A DNA stretch of 64,000 bases from Chimaeribacter arupi (GCF_002858805.1 NZ_PJZI01000016.1:1-64000); one strand, 5' to 3'; counted from the first letter of the stretch, positions 55,072 through 64,000 are shown. Notes: generated by a model not told the origin, from the letters alone. Program-made: numbers and translations.

Positions 55072-56066
55072 GCACAGACAAATCATCTGCGACACTTTCC
55101 GTCATTATCCCGGTATACAACGTCAAAAATTACCTGGAGACCGCGGTCGATTCGATCCTGAACCAGACGGTAATGCCGTCTGAGGTGGTGATCGTTGATG
55201 ACGGCTCCACGGACGGCTCCGGCGATATGCTGGAGCAGTTGTACGGGCATATTCCTTTTGTGCGTATTGTTCATACGGAGAACCGGGGCCTCGGCGAGGC
55301 CCGTAATGAAGGTAACCGCCACGCCACCGGCGACTACATCTACTATTTCGACTCCGATGACGTCGCGGTGCCGACGCTGGTGGAGAGCTTTTACCGCCAC
55401 CTGGCTGCCTACCCGGCGCTGGACATCTACTGCTTCTCTGCGGCGTCGTTCTGGGATGTGGTGCCGGAAGACCCGGAGGCCGCCAAACTGTTGCCGCAGT
55501 ATGATCGTCAGCTCAACCAGGCGTATGAGAGCGGCGTCAGCGCGTTTAATATCCTGTCCGAGCGCAGCGCGTTTTACCCGAACGCCTGGCTGTATGTGTT
55601 CCGCCGCTCGCTGATTGTCGACAACAACCTCTGGTTTATGCCGATCATCCACGAGGATGAGGAGTTCACGCCGCGCCTGTTCTTTGTGGCCCAGCAGGTG
55701 GTCTCTTCCACCGAGGTGCTGTTCCGCCGCCGGGTGCGCATGGGCTCGATCATGCAGACCAACCGCAGCGAGCGGAACGTCATCGGCTATATCGAGAGCA
55801 TCCGCAGCCTGGAAGCGCTGAAAGCCCAGGCGCAGGACAGCACGGTGATCAAAAACCTCTCTACCCGTATCCTGAATAACATCATCGCCATCTACCGCAT
55901 CCTGAAAGAGGATGGCGTGGTGCTGTCGGAGGAGAGCAGCCGCCGGTTCAACGATTTGCTGGAGCGCAACAGCACCCCGCAGGTCAAGCTGGCCGGCCGC
56001 AGCCTGTTCGCCTTCCGCGTCTATAACTTTGCCCAGCGCCGCGCAAAACAGCTGTTCGGCAGCTGA
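55068..56066 (+). CDS. Glycosyltransferase family 2
   Basis: The 332-aa GT-A enzyme has LSVIIPVYNVKNYLETAVDS (10-29), VVIVDDGSTDGSGDML (40-55), NRGLGEARNEGNRHATGDY and DXD as FDSDD (about 91-95), then HEDEEFTPRLFF in the acceptor part. Donor sugar unknown. It is the fifth glycosyltransferase of the locus and is coupled by 4-bp overlap to the pyruvyltransferase, so the two may act on the same branch sugar (inference). Confidence 0.9.
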   Translation: MSTDKSSATLSVIIPVYNVKNYLETAVDSILNQTVMPSEVVIVDDGSTDGSGDMLEQLYGHIPFVRIVHTENRGLGEARNEGNRHATGDYIYYFDSDDVAVPTLVESFYRHLAAYPALDIYCFSAASFWDVVPEDPEAAKLLPQYDRQLNQAYESGVSAFNILSERSAFYPNAWLYVFRRSLIVDNNLWFMPIIHEDEEFTPRLFFVAQQVVSSTEVLFRRRVRMGSIMQTNRSERNVIGYIESIRSLEALKAQAQDSTVIKNLSTRILNNIIAIYRILKEDGVVLSEESSRRFNDLLERNSTPQVKLAGRSLFAFRVYNFAQRRAKQLFGS

Positions 56067-56220
56067 TCGCCCGGCCCCCGTGACAGCCCCGGAGGCAATA
56101 CGCCCGCCGGGGGCTGTCCGTCTGGGGAGACGTGCGGTATGATGAAAAAAGAGTGAAATTGCAACACGTTACCCATCTATCTTTTTGTCAGTCTGGCCGA
56201 TGTGCCAATCAGGAGTGACT

Positions 56221-57237
56221 ATGTCTATTCTCGTTACCGGCGGTGCCGGTTTTATCGGTTCTCATACGGTGCTCAGCCTGTTGTCACGCGGTGACGACGT
56301 GGTGGTGCTGGATAACCTCTCCAACGCGTCTGCGGAGTCCCTGCACCGGGTCGAGCAACTGGCCGGCAAAGCCCCGGCCTTCTACCAGGGCGACATCCTT
56401 GACCGTGCCTGCCTGCAAACCATTTTTGCTGAGCACCAGATTGACGCGGTGATCCACTTCGCCGGCCTGAAAGCCGTTGGGGAATCGACCCGCAAGCCGC
56501 TGGAGTATTACGAGAATAACGTCAGCGGCACCGTGGTGCTGCTGGAAGAGATGCGCCGCGCCGGCGTCTACAACTTTATTTTCAGCTCCTCTGCCACCGT
56601 GTACGGCACTGATGCGCCGGTCCCTTACGTGGAGACCACCCCGATCGGCGGCACCACCAGCCCGTACGGCACTTCCAAGCTGATGGTGGAGCAGATCCTG
56701 AAGGATTACGCCAAAGCGGATGAGAAGTTCAAGGTCATCGCCCTGCGTTACTTCAACCCGGTGGGTGCCCATGAGTCCGGCCTGATTGGCGAAGACCCGA
56801 ACGGCATCCCGAACAACCTGCTGCCTTACATCGCCCAGGTGGCGATCGGCAAACTCGAGTCGCTGGGGATTTTCGGCGGCGACTACGAGACCAAAGACGG
56901 CACCGGCGTGCGTGACTACATCCATGTGATGGATCTGGCGGAAGGCCACCTGAAGGCGATGGATCACCTGCCGAACCTGCAGGGTTACAAAGCCTACAAC
57001 CTCGGTGCCGGTGTGGGTTACTCGGTGCTGGAGATGGTGCAGGCATTCGAGAAGGCATCCGGCCGTAAAGTGCCGTACAGCATCAAGCCGCGCCGCGACG
57101 GCGACCTGCCGGCCTTCTGGGCCGATGCCCGCCTGGCCAAGCAGGAACTGGACTGGGAAGTCACGCGTGACCTCGACACCATGATGCGTGATACCTGGAA
57201 CTGGCAGAGCAAGAACCCGAACGGCTATAAGGCGTAA
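56221..57237 (+). CDS. galE: UDP-glucose 4-epimerase
   Basis: The 338-aa product, same length as E. coli GalE, has TGGAGFIG (6-13), the catalytic SSSATVYG with Tyr149-GTSK153 (YGTSK), and [18 protein letters not shown]. It interconverts UDP-Glc and UDP-Gal, supplying WbaP. ATG 56221 with AGGAG upstream. Transcription ends at the following terminator, marking the end of the exopolysaccharide locus. Confidence 0.96.
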   Translation: MSILVTGGAGFIGSHTVLSLLSRGDDVVVLDNLSNASAESLHRVEQLAGKAPAFYQGDILDRACLQTIFAEHQIDAVIHFAGLKAVGESTRKPLEYYENNVSGTVVLLEEMRRAGVYNFIFSSSATVYGTDAPVPYVETTPIGGTTSPYGTSKLMVEQILKDYAKADEKFKVIALRYFNPVGAHESGLIGEDPNGIPNNLLPYIAQVAIGKLESLGIFGGDYETKDGTGVRDYIHVMDLAEGHLKAMDHLPNLQGYKAYNLGAGVGYSVLEMVQAFEKASGRKVPYSIKPRRDGDLPAFWADARLAKQELDWEVTRDLDTMMRDTWNWQSKNPNGYKA

Positions 57238-57253
57238 TTGCCGGCTGTTGACG

Positions 57254-57278
57254 AAAGGCACCTGCGGGTGCCTTTTTT
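57254..57278 (+). terminator. Intrinsic terminator of galE / exopolysaccharide locus
   Basis: GGCACC (57257-57262) and GGTGCC (57267-57272) with a 4-nt loop are preceded by AAA and followed by six Ts, 17 bases after the galE stop. Confidence 0.9.
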
Positions 57279-57340
57279 GATCGCAGCGCTTTTTTTCCAG
57301 ACAGGGCAGGGGGTTAGCCAGGCATAATTCGCTGCGGGAT

Positions 57341-57369
57341 CTGGTCAGGCAGCGGGCAGCGTGTATACT
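57341..57369 (+). promoter_or_regulatory. Promoter of the second galU-type gene
   Basis: An extended -10 (TGTTATACT-like: TG at 57361-57363 region, TATACT 57364-57369) with a weak -35 CTGGTC (57341-57346) at 17-base spacing. It lies 127 bases upstream of the gene. Confidence 0.5.
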
Positions 57370-57496
57370 GCGGCGGCGCGAATTCGGATTATTCGCACTG
57401 TTATGTCAGCGGACGTACACGCAACACAGCCCGGCCAGGGCGGTGCGGGCGGGGCTTCCGCTGCCCCTGGTTACCCGCGAAGAGGTAAGTGAAATC

Positions 57497-58384
57497 ATGA
57501 TGAAAGCCGTTATCCCGGTTGCCGGCCTGGGCACCCGTATGTTGCCCGCCACCAAGGCGATCCCGAAAGAGATGCTGCCGATTGTGGATAAGCCCCTGAT
57601 CCAGTACATCGTCAATGAGTGCGCGGCCGCCGGCATCAAAGAGATTATTCTGGTGACCCACTCCTCCAAAAATGCCATTGAGAACCACTTCGACACCTCG
57701 TTCGAACTCGAGAGTATGCTGGAGTCGCGCGTCAAACGGCAGTTGCTGGACGAAGTGCAGTCCATCTGCCCGAAAGGCGTCACGGTGATGAACGTGCGCC
57801 AGGGGCACTCCAAGGGGCTGGGCCATGCGATCCTCTGCGCCCGCCCGCTGATTGGCGATGCACCGTTCGCCGTGCTGCTGCCGGACGTGCTGATGGATGA
57901 TGTCTCCTGCGACCTGAAGAAGGACAACCTGGCCGCGATGCTGGCGCGTTTTGAGGAGAGCCAGACCAGCCAGATCATGGTCGAGCCGGTGCCGCAGCAG
58001 GACGTGTCCAAATACGGCATCGTGGATTGTGCCGGCAAGGCACTGGCGGCCGGCGCTTCCACGCCGATGCACGCGATTATTGAGAAGCCGGACGCTGACA
58101 ACGCGCCGTCAAACCTGGCGGTGGTGGGCCGTTATGTGCTGTCGAAAGAGATCTGGCCGCTGTTGCAGGTGACGCCATACGGTGCCGGTAATGAGATCCA
58201 GCTCACCGACGCCATCGCCATGCTGATGGCCGAACACCCGGTGGAAGCCTATGCGATTGTTGGCCGCTCGCACGACTGCGGCGACAAATTCGGCTACCTG
58301 AAAGCCTTCGTCGAGTACGGGATGCGCCACCCGACCCAGGGCGCAGCATTCAGCGCCTGGCTGAAACAGACCCTGGCTTCCTGA
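57497..58384 (+). CDS. galU: UTP-glucose-1-phosphate uridylyltransferase (GalU-type, second copy)
   Basis: The 295-aa product has [20 protein letters not shown] with catalytic-type Thr13, [20 protein letters not shown] and [13 protein letters not shown], so it is a GalU-type enzyme. It is similar to the copy at 48477 over the whole length, with differences scattered in the middle ([19 protein letters not shown]). It has its own promoter and terminator, standing between the galE terminator and rfbA, so it seems to be independently expressed. A role in UDP-Glc or dTDP-Glc supply is possible. Confidence 0.9.
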   Translation: MMKAVIPVAGLGTRMLPATKAIPKEMLPIVDKPLIQYIVNECAAAGIKEIILVTHSSKNAIENHFDTSFELESMLESRVKRQLLDEVQSICPKGVTVMNVRQGHSKGLGHAILCARPLIGDAPFAVLLPDVLMDDVSCDLKKDNLAAMLARFEESQTSQIMVEPVPQQDVSKYGIVDCAGKALAAGASTPMHAIIEKPDADNAPSNLAVVGRYVLSKEIWPLLQVTPYGAGNEIQLTDAIAMLMAEHPVEAYAIVGRSHDCGDKFGYLKAFVEYGMRHPTQGAAFSAWLKQTLAS

Positions 58385-58407
58385 GCCGCGCGGTAAACGC
58401 ACACCAT

Positions 58408-58438
58408 AAAAAAAGCACAGCCTGCGCTGTGCTTTTTT
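58408..58438. terminator. Bidirectional terminator galU / rfbA
   Basis: GCACAGC (58415-58421) and GCTGTGC (58426-58432) with a 4-nt loop, flanked by seven As and six Ts, separate two convergent genes. Confidence 0.92.
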
Positions 58439-58455
58439 GTTCTGCCTGGCCGCAA

Positions 58456-59322
58456 TTATTCTGCGATCAGGTCTTTCAGGTATTGCCCATAAGCGGTTTT
58501 CGCCAGCATCTGCGCCTGCTCCGCTACCTGCTCAGCACTCAGCCAGCCCTTGCGGAACGCAATCTCTTCCAGGCACGCGACTTTGAAGCCCTGACGCTTT
58601 TCAATGGTGTGAATGAACTGTGACGCCTCAACCAGGCTGTCATGGGTGCCGGTATCCAGCCAGGCAAAACCGCGCCCCAGCAGTTCCACTTTCAGCTCAC
58701 CCTGTTGCAGGTACATTTCATTCAGGGTGGTGATTTCCAGCTCGCCGCGGTGCGAGGGCTTGACCTGCTTGGCCATCTCCACCACACGCTCGTCGTAGAA
58801 ATAGAGCCCGGTCACCGCCCAGTGGGATTTCGGTTGCAGCGGCTTCTCTTCGATCGACAGGGCATTGAAGTTGTCATCGAACTCCACCACGCCAAAGCGC
58901 TCCGGGTCCATCACCTGATAGCCGAACACCGTGGCGCCGTGGGTGCGCTCAGCAACGGATTCCAGCTTCTTGCCGAAGCTCTGGCCGAAGTAGATGTTAT
59001 CCCCCAGCACCAGCGCGCAGCGTTCGCCGTTGATGAACTCCTCACCGATGATAAACGCCTGGGCCAGGCCATCCGGGGACGGCTGCTCAGCATACGAGAG
59101 GGACAGGCCAAACTGCGCACCGTCACCCAGCAGGCGTTTAAAGGCCGGCAGGTCATCCGGCGTGCTGATGATCAAAATCTCCCGGATACCGGCCAGCATC
59201 AGCACGGAGATCGGGTAGTAAATCATCGGCTTATCATAAATAGGAAGCAGTTGCTTCGAGATGCCGCGTGTAATCGGGTAAAGGCGGGTGCCGGAGCCGC
59301 CCGCTAAAACGATGCCTTTCAT
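58456..59322 (-). CDS. rfbA: Glucose-1-phosphate thymidylyltransferase
   Basis: The 288-aa product has [13 protein letters not shown] (8-20), [24 protein letters not shown] and [20 protein letters not shown], matching RfbA/RmlA. It makes dTDP-glucose, the first step to dTDP-L-rhamnose. ATG 59322 with GGAAGG upstream; the frame runs 19 codons further. It is downstream of rfbB by 19 bases on the minus strand. Confidence 0.95.
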   Translation of the reverse strand: MKGIVLAGGSGTRLYPITRGISKQLLPIYDKPMIYYPISVLMLAGIREILIISTPDDLPAFKRLLGDGAQFGLSLSYAEQPSPDGLAQAFIIGEEFINGERCALVLGDNIYFGQSFGKKLESVAERTHGATVFGYQVMDPERFGVVEFDDNFNALSIEEKPLQPKSHWAVTGLYFYDERVVEMAKQVKPSHRGELEITTLNEMYLQQGELKVELLGRGFAWLDTGTHDSLVEASQFIHTIEKRQGFKVACLEEIAFRKGWLSAEQVAEQAQMLAKTAYGQYLKDLIAE

Positions 59323-59341
59323 TGACTCACCTTCCAGGTAA

Positions 59342-60406
59342 TTATTTTTGCAGGCCGAGACGCTCGCCGGCGTAAGCACCGTTTTGCACGCGCTGCCACC
59401 ACTCTTTATTGTTCAGGTACCACTGCACGGTTTTCAGGATACCGCTTTCAAACGTCTCTTCCGGTGTCCAGCCCAGGGTGCGCTCAATTTTGCTGGCATC
59501 AATGGCGTAGCGCATATCGTGGCCCGGACGATCGGTAACATACGTGATCAGGTCAGCAAAGTGGGTGACGCCCGCAGGTTTTTCAGCGATCAGCTCATCC
59601 AGGATGCCGCAGATGGTTTTCACCACGTCGATGTTTTTGCGCTCGTTATGGCCGCCGATGTTGTAGGTTTCACCAATCTCGCCTTCGGTGACCACCTTAT
59701 ACAGTGCGCGCGCGTGGTCTTCGACGTACAGCCAGTCACGGATCTGCTGGCCGTTGCCGTATACCGGCAGCGGTTTCCCGGCCAGCGCGTTCAGGATGAT
59801 CAGCGGGATCAGTTTTTCCGGGAAGTGGTAAGGGCCATAGTTGTTCGAGCAGTTGGTCACCAGCGTCGGCAGGCCGTAGGTACGCTGCCAGGCGCGCACC
59901 AGATGGTCGCTGGAGGCTTTCGAGGCAGAGTAAGGGCTGCTCGGCGCGTACGGGGTGGTTTCGGTAAACAGGTCATCAGTGCCGTGCAGGTCACCATACA
60001 CCTCATCGGTGGAGATATGGTGCAGGCGGAAGGCCGCCTTGCGCTCACCGTCCAGGGTGCCCCAGTAGTGGCGGGCCGCTTCCAGCAGGGAGTAGGTGCC
60101 GATGATGTTGGTTTCGATAAAAGCGGCCGGGCCGTCGATAGAGCGGTCAACATGGCTCTCAGCGGCCAGGTGCATCACAACGTCAGGCTGGTAATCGGCA
60201 AACAGCGTATCGAGGGCAGGGCGGTCGCAGATGTCCACCTGCGCGAAATGATAACGTGCATTGTCCGCCACTGCGGCCAGCGACTCCAGGTTCCCTGCAT
60301 AGGTGAGGCTGTCCACCACCAGAACGCTGTCGTCCGTGTGGTTAATGATGTGGCGCACCACCGCCGAACCGATGAACCCTGCTCCACCCGTAACCAAAAT
60401 TTTCAT
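59342..60406 (-). CDS. rfbB: dTDP-glucose 4,6-dehydratase
   Basis: The 354-aa extended SDR has TGGAGFIG (6-13), [11 protein letters not shown] with the catalytic Thr-Asp-Glu, and Tyr-SASK ([15 protein letters not shown]). It makes dTDP-4-keto-6-deoxyglucose. It is the first gene of the minus-strand pair and is divergent from rfbC across 603 bp. Confidence 0.96.
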   Translation of the reverse strand: MKILVTGGAGFIGSAVVRHIINHTDDSVLVVDSLTYAGNLESLAAVADNARYHFAQVDICDRPALDTLFADYQPDVVMHLAAESHVDRSIDGPAAFIETNIIGTYSLLEAARHYWGTLDGERKAAFRLHHISTDEVYGDLHGTDDLFTETTPYAPSSPYSASKASSDHLVRAWQRTYGLPTLVTNCSNNYGPYHFPEKLIPLIILNALAGKPLPVYGNGQQIRDWLYVEDHARALYKVVTEGEIGETYNIGGHNERKNIDVVKTICGILDELIAEKPAGVTHFADLITYVTDRPGHDMRYAIDASKIERTLGWTPEETFESGILKTVQWYLNNKEWWQRVQNGAYAGERLGLQK

Positions 60407-61009
60407 AAACGTAGACTCATATCTGGAATATTTACTCTCACGTCACTGCCGTGAGTCGCTCAGACGTATCGATGGCACCCGCTGCCGGATGCAACACCCT
60501 GATACAAAACCGACGAATTATACCTGTTGGCAAGATATGCTCAACAGGAATGGTCGAGGATTTAAAGATAAGTGAAACTGACGTATTTCTTATTTTTCAG
60601 ATTAATCGCAAAGAAAAACAGAATAGCCGGATCGGCAAGGGATTTTATTGGTCAATAATACGCCTCAATAAAATAAACCCTAAAACTAATAGGAAGCTAA
60701 TTATGCAGGGAATAGCGTACGGGGCAGAAAAGAACGCTGCCCGCGGGCGAACGTGCGCCTTAAACAGGTCAGGCCAAACGCGTGTGAAAAGGAGTTGTGA
60801 AGTAGAACGCGGAACGTGTAACCTTCACCCTGTTTAACCCGAGATATTTCCTTTAAGAAGGTTCTGGCATAACGATCATTGTGCTACCATTTTGGGGTAA
60901 ATAACACCCGCAATCAGGCGCATAATTGATGTGTTTTGATAGGATATTTTCCCAGCGGAATGAGATATCGGCAGCACGTTTGCGTGTCAGTATATGAGTG
61001 AATGACGAA
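60407..61009. other. AT-rich intergenic region between rfbB and rfbC
   Basis: About 600 bp lie between divergent rfbB and rfbC. The middle (about 60540-60720) is distinctly AT-rich. A small hairpin CTCACG/CGTGAG (60437-60442, 60450-60455) lies in the rfbB leader. A 128-codon plus-strand frame (60451-60837) has no good start site and reads as random composition. No JUMPstart was found here. Promoters for both gene pairs must lie in this region, but none was convincing. Confidence 0.5.
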
Positions 61010-61543
61010 ATGAATGTGATTGAGACCCGGGTAAAAGGTGTAAAACTGATCGAGCCAAAGGTATTTGGCGATCAGCGCGGCTTCTTTTTAGAAACATTCC
61101 AGCGGGATCGCTATCAGGAAATGCTTGATATTGATCTGGAATTTGTTCAGGACAACCACTCGCGCTCCTCGCAGGGTGTATTGCGCGGCCTCCATTTCCA
61201 GACCGCCAGGCCACAGGGTAAACTGGTGCGTGTGGTACGGGGCGAAGTGTTTGATGTCGTGGTCGATATCCGGCCGGATTCCCCCTCGTTCAAACAATGG
61301 GTGGGCGTGACGCTGTCTGAAGAGAACAAAAACCAGCTGTGGGTACCGCCTGGCCTGGCGCACGGGTTTGTCGTGATTTCAGAGTTTGCCGATTTTGAAT
61401 ACAAGTGCACGGATTACTATGATCCGGCCAACGAAGGCTGCCTGATTTGGAACGACCCGGACGTCGGCATCGAATGGCCGGTGGCTGAGCCGCGGCTTTC
61501 CGCGAAAGACCAGCTGGGCAAAACGTTCTCTGAATTGTTCTGA
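61010..61543 (+). CDS. rfbC: dTDP-4-dehydrorhamnose 3,5-epimerase
   Basis: The 177-aa cupin-fold epimerase has the MNVIET start, FVQDNHSRSSQGVLRGLHFQ with catalytic His62, KLVRVVRGEVFDVVVDIRP, WVPPGLAHGF and Tyr131 in FEYKCTDYY. It epimerises C3 and C5 of the dTDP-4-keto sugar. The second Met of the frame (61010) matches E. coli RfbC; the upstream GTG 60998 is an alternative. A strong terminator follows although rfbD is on the same strand. Confidence 0.95.
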   Translation: MNVIETRVKGVKLIEPKVFGDQRGFFLETFQRDRYQEMLDIDLEFVQDNHSRSSQGVLRGLHFQTARPQGKLVRVVRGEVFDVVVDIRPDSPSFKQWVGVTLSEENKNQLWVPPGLAHGFVVISEFADFEYKCTDYYDPANEGCLIWNDPDVGIEWPVAEPRLSAKDQLGKTFSELF

Positions 61544-61565
61544 ACAGACGCAATGCCTTTACTGA

Positions 61566-61592
61566 GGCCCCGGGGAAACCCCGGGGCCTTTT
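61566..61592 (+). terminator. Intrinsic terminator after rfbC
   Basis: GGCCCCGGGG (61566-61575) pairs perfectly with CCCCGGGGCC (61579-61588) around AAA and is followed by TTTT. It would separate rfbC from rfbD unless antiterminated. Confidence 0.8.
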
Positions 61593-61643
61593 CCCTTATA
61601 AAGGCTGAGTGACCGATCTTTATTCAAGGTAATAAAAACGATT

Positions 61644-62516
61644 ATGAAACTGTTGATTGTTGGCGGGGCCGGGCAGGTCGGCAAGGAGCTGGTAAGCCGT
61701 GCACCGGCAGACTGGGAGATTCTGGCGGTAGACCGCCAACAGCTCGATATTACTGACAGCGCAGCGGTTCACCGTCAGGTGACGGGCTTTGGCCCCGATG
61801 TCATCATTAATGCGGCGGCCTACACCGCCGTTGACCGCGCAGAGAGCGAGCAGGCACTGGCTTACGCCATTAACCGTGACGGCCCAGCGGCCCTGGCGGC
61901 AGCGGCGGCGTCCACCGGCGCGGCATTACTGCATATCTCCACGGATTATGTTTTCCCCGGCGATAAAGCCGGCACGTACCAGGAAGATGACCAGACCGGG
62001 CCGACCGGTGTGTACGGTGCCAGCAAACTGGCCGGGGAAGAGGCGGTTGCGGCGGCCTGCCCACGCCATATTATCTTGCGCACGGCCTGGGTGTTTGGTG
62101 CCCACGGCAATAATTTTGTGAAGACCATGATTCGCCTGGCACGGGATCGTGACCAGCTCTCCGTAGTCAGTGACCAGCTGGGCAGCCCCACCTATGCGGG
62201 CGATATCGCTGACACGCTGCTGGCCATCGCGCGCCGGGTGGCCGGCAAGCCGGACGCGCCGTGGGGCGTTTACCATTACAGCGGGGCCCCTTATACCTGC
62301 TGGTCTGATTTTGCCGGTGCCTTGCTGGATCAGGCGGTCGCCGCCGGCATCATTGCCGCAAAACCACGCATCAACCCTATTACCACGGCAGAATACCCCA
62401 CGCCTGCGCAACGCCCGGCCAACTCCCGGCTGGATTGCCGCAAAATTGAGGCGGCGTTCGGGATTGCCCCCAGCGACTGGCAGGCTGCCCTGCGTGATAT
62501 CACCCGCTATGCGTAA
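61644..62516 (+). CDS. rfbD: dTDP-4-dehydrorhamnose reductase
   Basis: The 290-aa SDR has GGAGQVG (7-13), INAAAYTAVDRAESE, STDYVFPGD and the catalytic YGASKLAGE, matching RfbD/RmlD. It reduces the keto sugar to dTDP-L-rhamnose with NADPH. It lies 56 bases after the rfbC terminator and 117 bases before wzm. Confidence 0.95.
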   Translation: MKLLIVGGAGQVGKELVSRAPADWEILAVDRQQLDITDSAAVHRQVTGFGPDVIINAAAYTAVDRAESEQALAYAINRDGPAALAAAAASTGAALLHISTDYVFPGDKAGTYQEDDQTGPTGVYGASKLAGEEAVAAACPRHIILRTAWVFGAHGNNFVKTMIRLARDRDQLSVVSDQLGSPTYAGDIADTLLAIARRVAGKPDAPWGVYHYSGAPYTCWSDFAGALLDQAVAAGIIAAKPRINPITTAEYPTPAQRPANSRLDCRKIEAAFGIAPSDWQAALRDITRYA

Positions 62517-62633
62517 CGGCATGGCTCAGTAATGCTGGTTCACCATACCCCTGTAAGCCTCTGCCTGCCGCCCGTTTTGCGCGGCAGGCAACATGTGCCG
62601 GCAGGGTTCAGGACGTAAGGTAAGAGAAAGGTA

Positions 62634-63467
62634 ATGAATCCACATTCACGTAAGCCCACCTCGCTGCTCTCGCTGGCAGCCACTACCTGGGGGCACCGGA
62701 ACCTCATTTTTCAGATGGCCAAACGGGATGTTATCGGCCGTTACAAAGGTTCGGTCATGGGGCTGCTCTGGTCCTTTATTAACCCGATATTTATGCTGGC
62801 GGTCTACACGCTGGTGTTCTCCGTGGTCTTTAAGGCCCGCTGGGCCGGTGGCGGTGCCACAGAGTCCAAAACCGATTTTGCCGTCATCCTGTTTGTCGGC
62901 CTGATTATTCACGGGCTGTTTTCCGAGGTGCTTAACCGCGCGCCGTTCCTGATTGTGCAAAATGCGAACTATGTCAAAAAGGTGGTGTTTCCGCTGGAAA
63001 TCCTGCCTATCGTGACCCTCTGCTCGGTGCTGTTCCACAGCCTGATAAGCCTTATCGTGCTGGTGATTGCCTTCTTTATCTTTAATGGCTTCCTGCACTG
63101 GACGGCGATATTTGCGCCGCTGGTCTTTTTGCCTTTGCTGTTCCTGACGCTGGGGCTGGCGTGGTTTGTCGCGTCACTCGGGGTGTTTCTCCGGGACGTC
63201 GGCCAGACCGTGTCACTGCTGATGATCGTGACCATGTACCTGTCCACGGTGTTTTTCCCGATTTCTGCCCTGCCGCAAGAGCTGCAGCCCGTCATTCTGC
63301 TGAATCCGCTGACCTTTATTATTGAGCAGGCCAGGGCGGTATTGATCTGGGGAAAAATGCCTGATTTTGCCGGCCTGGGCACCTATGCCCTGGTTGCCCT
63401 GGGTGTGATGTGGCTGGGTTATGCCTGGTTCCAAAAGACGAGAAAAGGGTTTGCTGATGTCCTCTGA
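62634..63467 (+). CDS. wzm: ABC-type O-antigen/polysaccharide export permease
   Basis: The 277-aa ABC-2 family permease has six hydrophobic segments and the conserved N-terminal KRDVIGRYKGSVMGLLWSFI (about 30-49), LNRAPFLIVQNANYVKKVVF and a C-terminal YAWFQKTRKGFADVL. With Wzt it exports lipid-linked polysaccharide completed in the cytoplasm. AGGTAAGAGAAAGGT precedes the ATG. It overlaps wzt by 11 bases. It shows that a second, ABC-dependent polysaccharide system (probably O antigen) follows. Confidence 0.92.
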   Translation: MNPHSRKPTSLLSLAATTWGHRNLIFQMAKRDVIGRYKGSVMGLLWSFINPIFMLAVYTLVFSVVFKARWAGGGATESKTDFAVILFVGLIIHGLFSEVLNRAPFLIVQNANYVKKVVFPLEILPIVTLCSVLFHSLISLIVLVIAFFIFNGFLHWTAIFAPLVFLPLLFLTLGLAWFVASLGVFLRDVGQTVSLLMIVTMYLSTVFFPISALPQELQPVILLNPLTFIIEQARAVLIWGKMPDFAGLGTYALVALGVMWLGYAWFQKTRKGFADVL

Positions 63468-64000
63468 AGATTTTGCGATCCGCATTGAAAATATAAGCAA
63501 ATGCTATCAGGTTTATGAAAGCCCGGTCCGTCGCCTCAAACAGTTCATTGTCCCTCAGCTGGATCGCCGTCTTGGCCGCCAGCCGCGGGTTTACCACCAG
63601 GATTTCTGGGCACTGCGGGATGTCTCTTTGGCGCTGCCGCGCGGCCAGACCATGGGGATTGTCGGCCGTAACGGTTCCGGTAAATCGACCCTGTTGCAGA
63701 TTATTGCCGGTACCCTGACACCGACGTCCGGTGACGTTAAGGTCAACGGCCGGGTGGCGGCACTGCTGGAGCTGGGCGCCGGGTTTAACACGGATTTCAG
63801 CGGGCGCGACAACGTGTACCTGAATGCTTCCCTGCTGGGGTTAAGCAAAGAGGAGACCGATGCCAAACTGGATGACATCCTGTCGTTTGCTGACATCGGC
63901 CACTTTATCGACTCCCCGGTGCGGGCTTATTCCAGCGGGATGCTGGTGCGCCTGGCGTTTGCCGTTCAGGCGCAGATTGACCCGGAAATTCTGATTGTTG
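63457..64000 (+). CDS. wzt: ABC-type polysaccharide export ATPase (partial, cut at window end)
   Basis: The first 181 residues are present. They show IRIENISKCYQVYESPVRRL (8-27), Walker A GRNGSGKST (about 75-83), the signature-region SSGMLVRLAFAVQ and the start of Walker B (PEILIV). The segment ALLELGAGFNTDFSGRDN is typical of Wzt/TagH-type exporters. Any C-terminal glycan-binding domain, which would distinguish capped-chain O-antigen systems, lies beyond the window. ATG 63457 overlaps the wzm 3' end. Confidence 0.92.
   Translation, partial: MSSEDFAIRIENISKCYQVYESPVRRLKQFIVPQLDRRLGRQPRVYHQDFWALRDVSLALPRGQTMGIVGRNGSGKSTLLQIIAGTLTPTSGDVKVNGRVAALLELGAGFNTDFSGRDNVYLNASLLGLSKEETDAKLDDILSFADIGHFIDSPVRAYSSGMLVRLAFAVQAQIDPEILIV

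Noticed and set aside
60451-60837. 128-codon plus-strand frame between rfbB and rfbC
   Set aside because: The translation has random composition, begins inside the rfbB leader hairpin and lacks a ribosome binding site.

Overview
The window looks like a chromosomal segment of a GC-rich member of the Enterobacterales. The proteins resemble E. coli and Salmonella orthologues closely over their full lengths (AnsP, RhaA, RhaB, XapA, XapB, MetG, Mrp, Udk, Dcd, AsmA, DcuC, YegH, Wza, WbaP). The order udk-dcd-asmA-...-yegH-wza is the one that flanks the colanic acid locus of E. coli. The exopolysaccharide locus is organised more like amylovoran or stewartan loci of plant-associated Erwiniaceae (tailspike-like enzyme, flippase, pyruvyltransferase, galF, galE), and an ABC-type O-antigen export pair with dTDP-rhamnose genes follows it. 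The genus cannot be fixed from sequence reading alone; an Erwinia/Serratia/Gibbsiella-like organism fits.

Layout. 1-2.7 kb: a cluster of GGGA-loop hairpins, a YgiW-type periplasmic OB-fold protein and the asparagine permease AnsP. 2.7-6.8 kb: two adjacent minus-strand genes of unrecognised function (391 and 970 aa), the least explained part of the window. 7-10.2 kb: a Nudix hydrolase, an SDR oxidoreductase divergent from an HxlR regulator with an inverted-repeat operator candidate, and a YqhD-like aldehyde reductase. 10.4-16.9 kb: a rhamnose catabolic operon (rhaB-rhaA-fucO-like-rhaM, without rhaD), divergent from rhaS-rhaR, with CRP and RhaS sites visible between them. 16.9-17.1 kb: a 46-bp tandem repeat. 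17.1-20.5 kb: xanthosine genes xapA-xapB-xapX-xapR; xapX is a 52-codon gene with a GTG start. 20.8-28.2 kb: metG, divergent mrp, a PAP2 phosphatase and udk-dcd-asmA. 28.5-32.8 kb: dcuC, a membrane acyltransferase and yegH.

32.8-57.2 kb: the exopolysaccharide locus. It opens with about 1.1 kb of AT-richer non-coding DNA carrying a clear JUMPstart/ops element (RfaH antitermination) and several Rcs-box-like motifs. Then follow wza-wzb-wzc, five glycosyltransferases, an acetyltransferase, a Wzy-like polymerase, manC, manB, the initiating transferase wbaP, a galU paralogue, galF, a Tat-exported tailspike/depolymerase-like protein, a WzxC-type flippase, a pyruvyltransferase and galE. Together these encode a Wzx/Wzy-dependent, probably pyruvylated and O-acetylated polysaccharide begun with a hexose-1-phosphate (probably Gal) and drawing on UDP-Gal, UDP-Glc and GDP-Man. 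57.2-64 kb: another galU paralogue, dTDP-rhamnose genes split into two divergent pairs (rfbA-rfbB on minus, rfbC-rfbD on plus), and the ABC polysaccharide exporter wzm-wzt, the last gene cut by the window end.

No tRNA, rRNA, CRISPR array, insertion sequence or prophage was seen. Long open frames antisense to real genes are common because of the GC-rich codon usage and were excluded.
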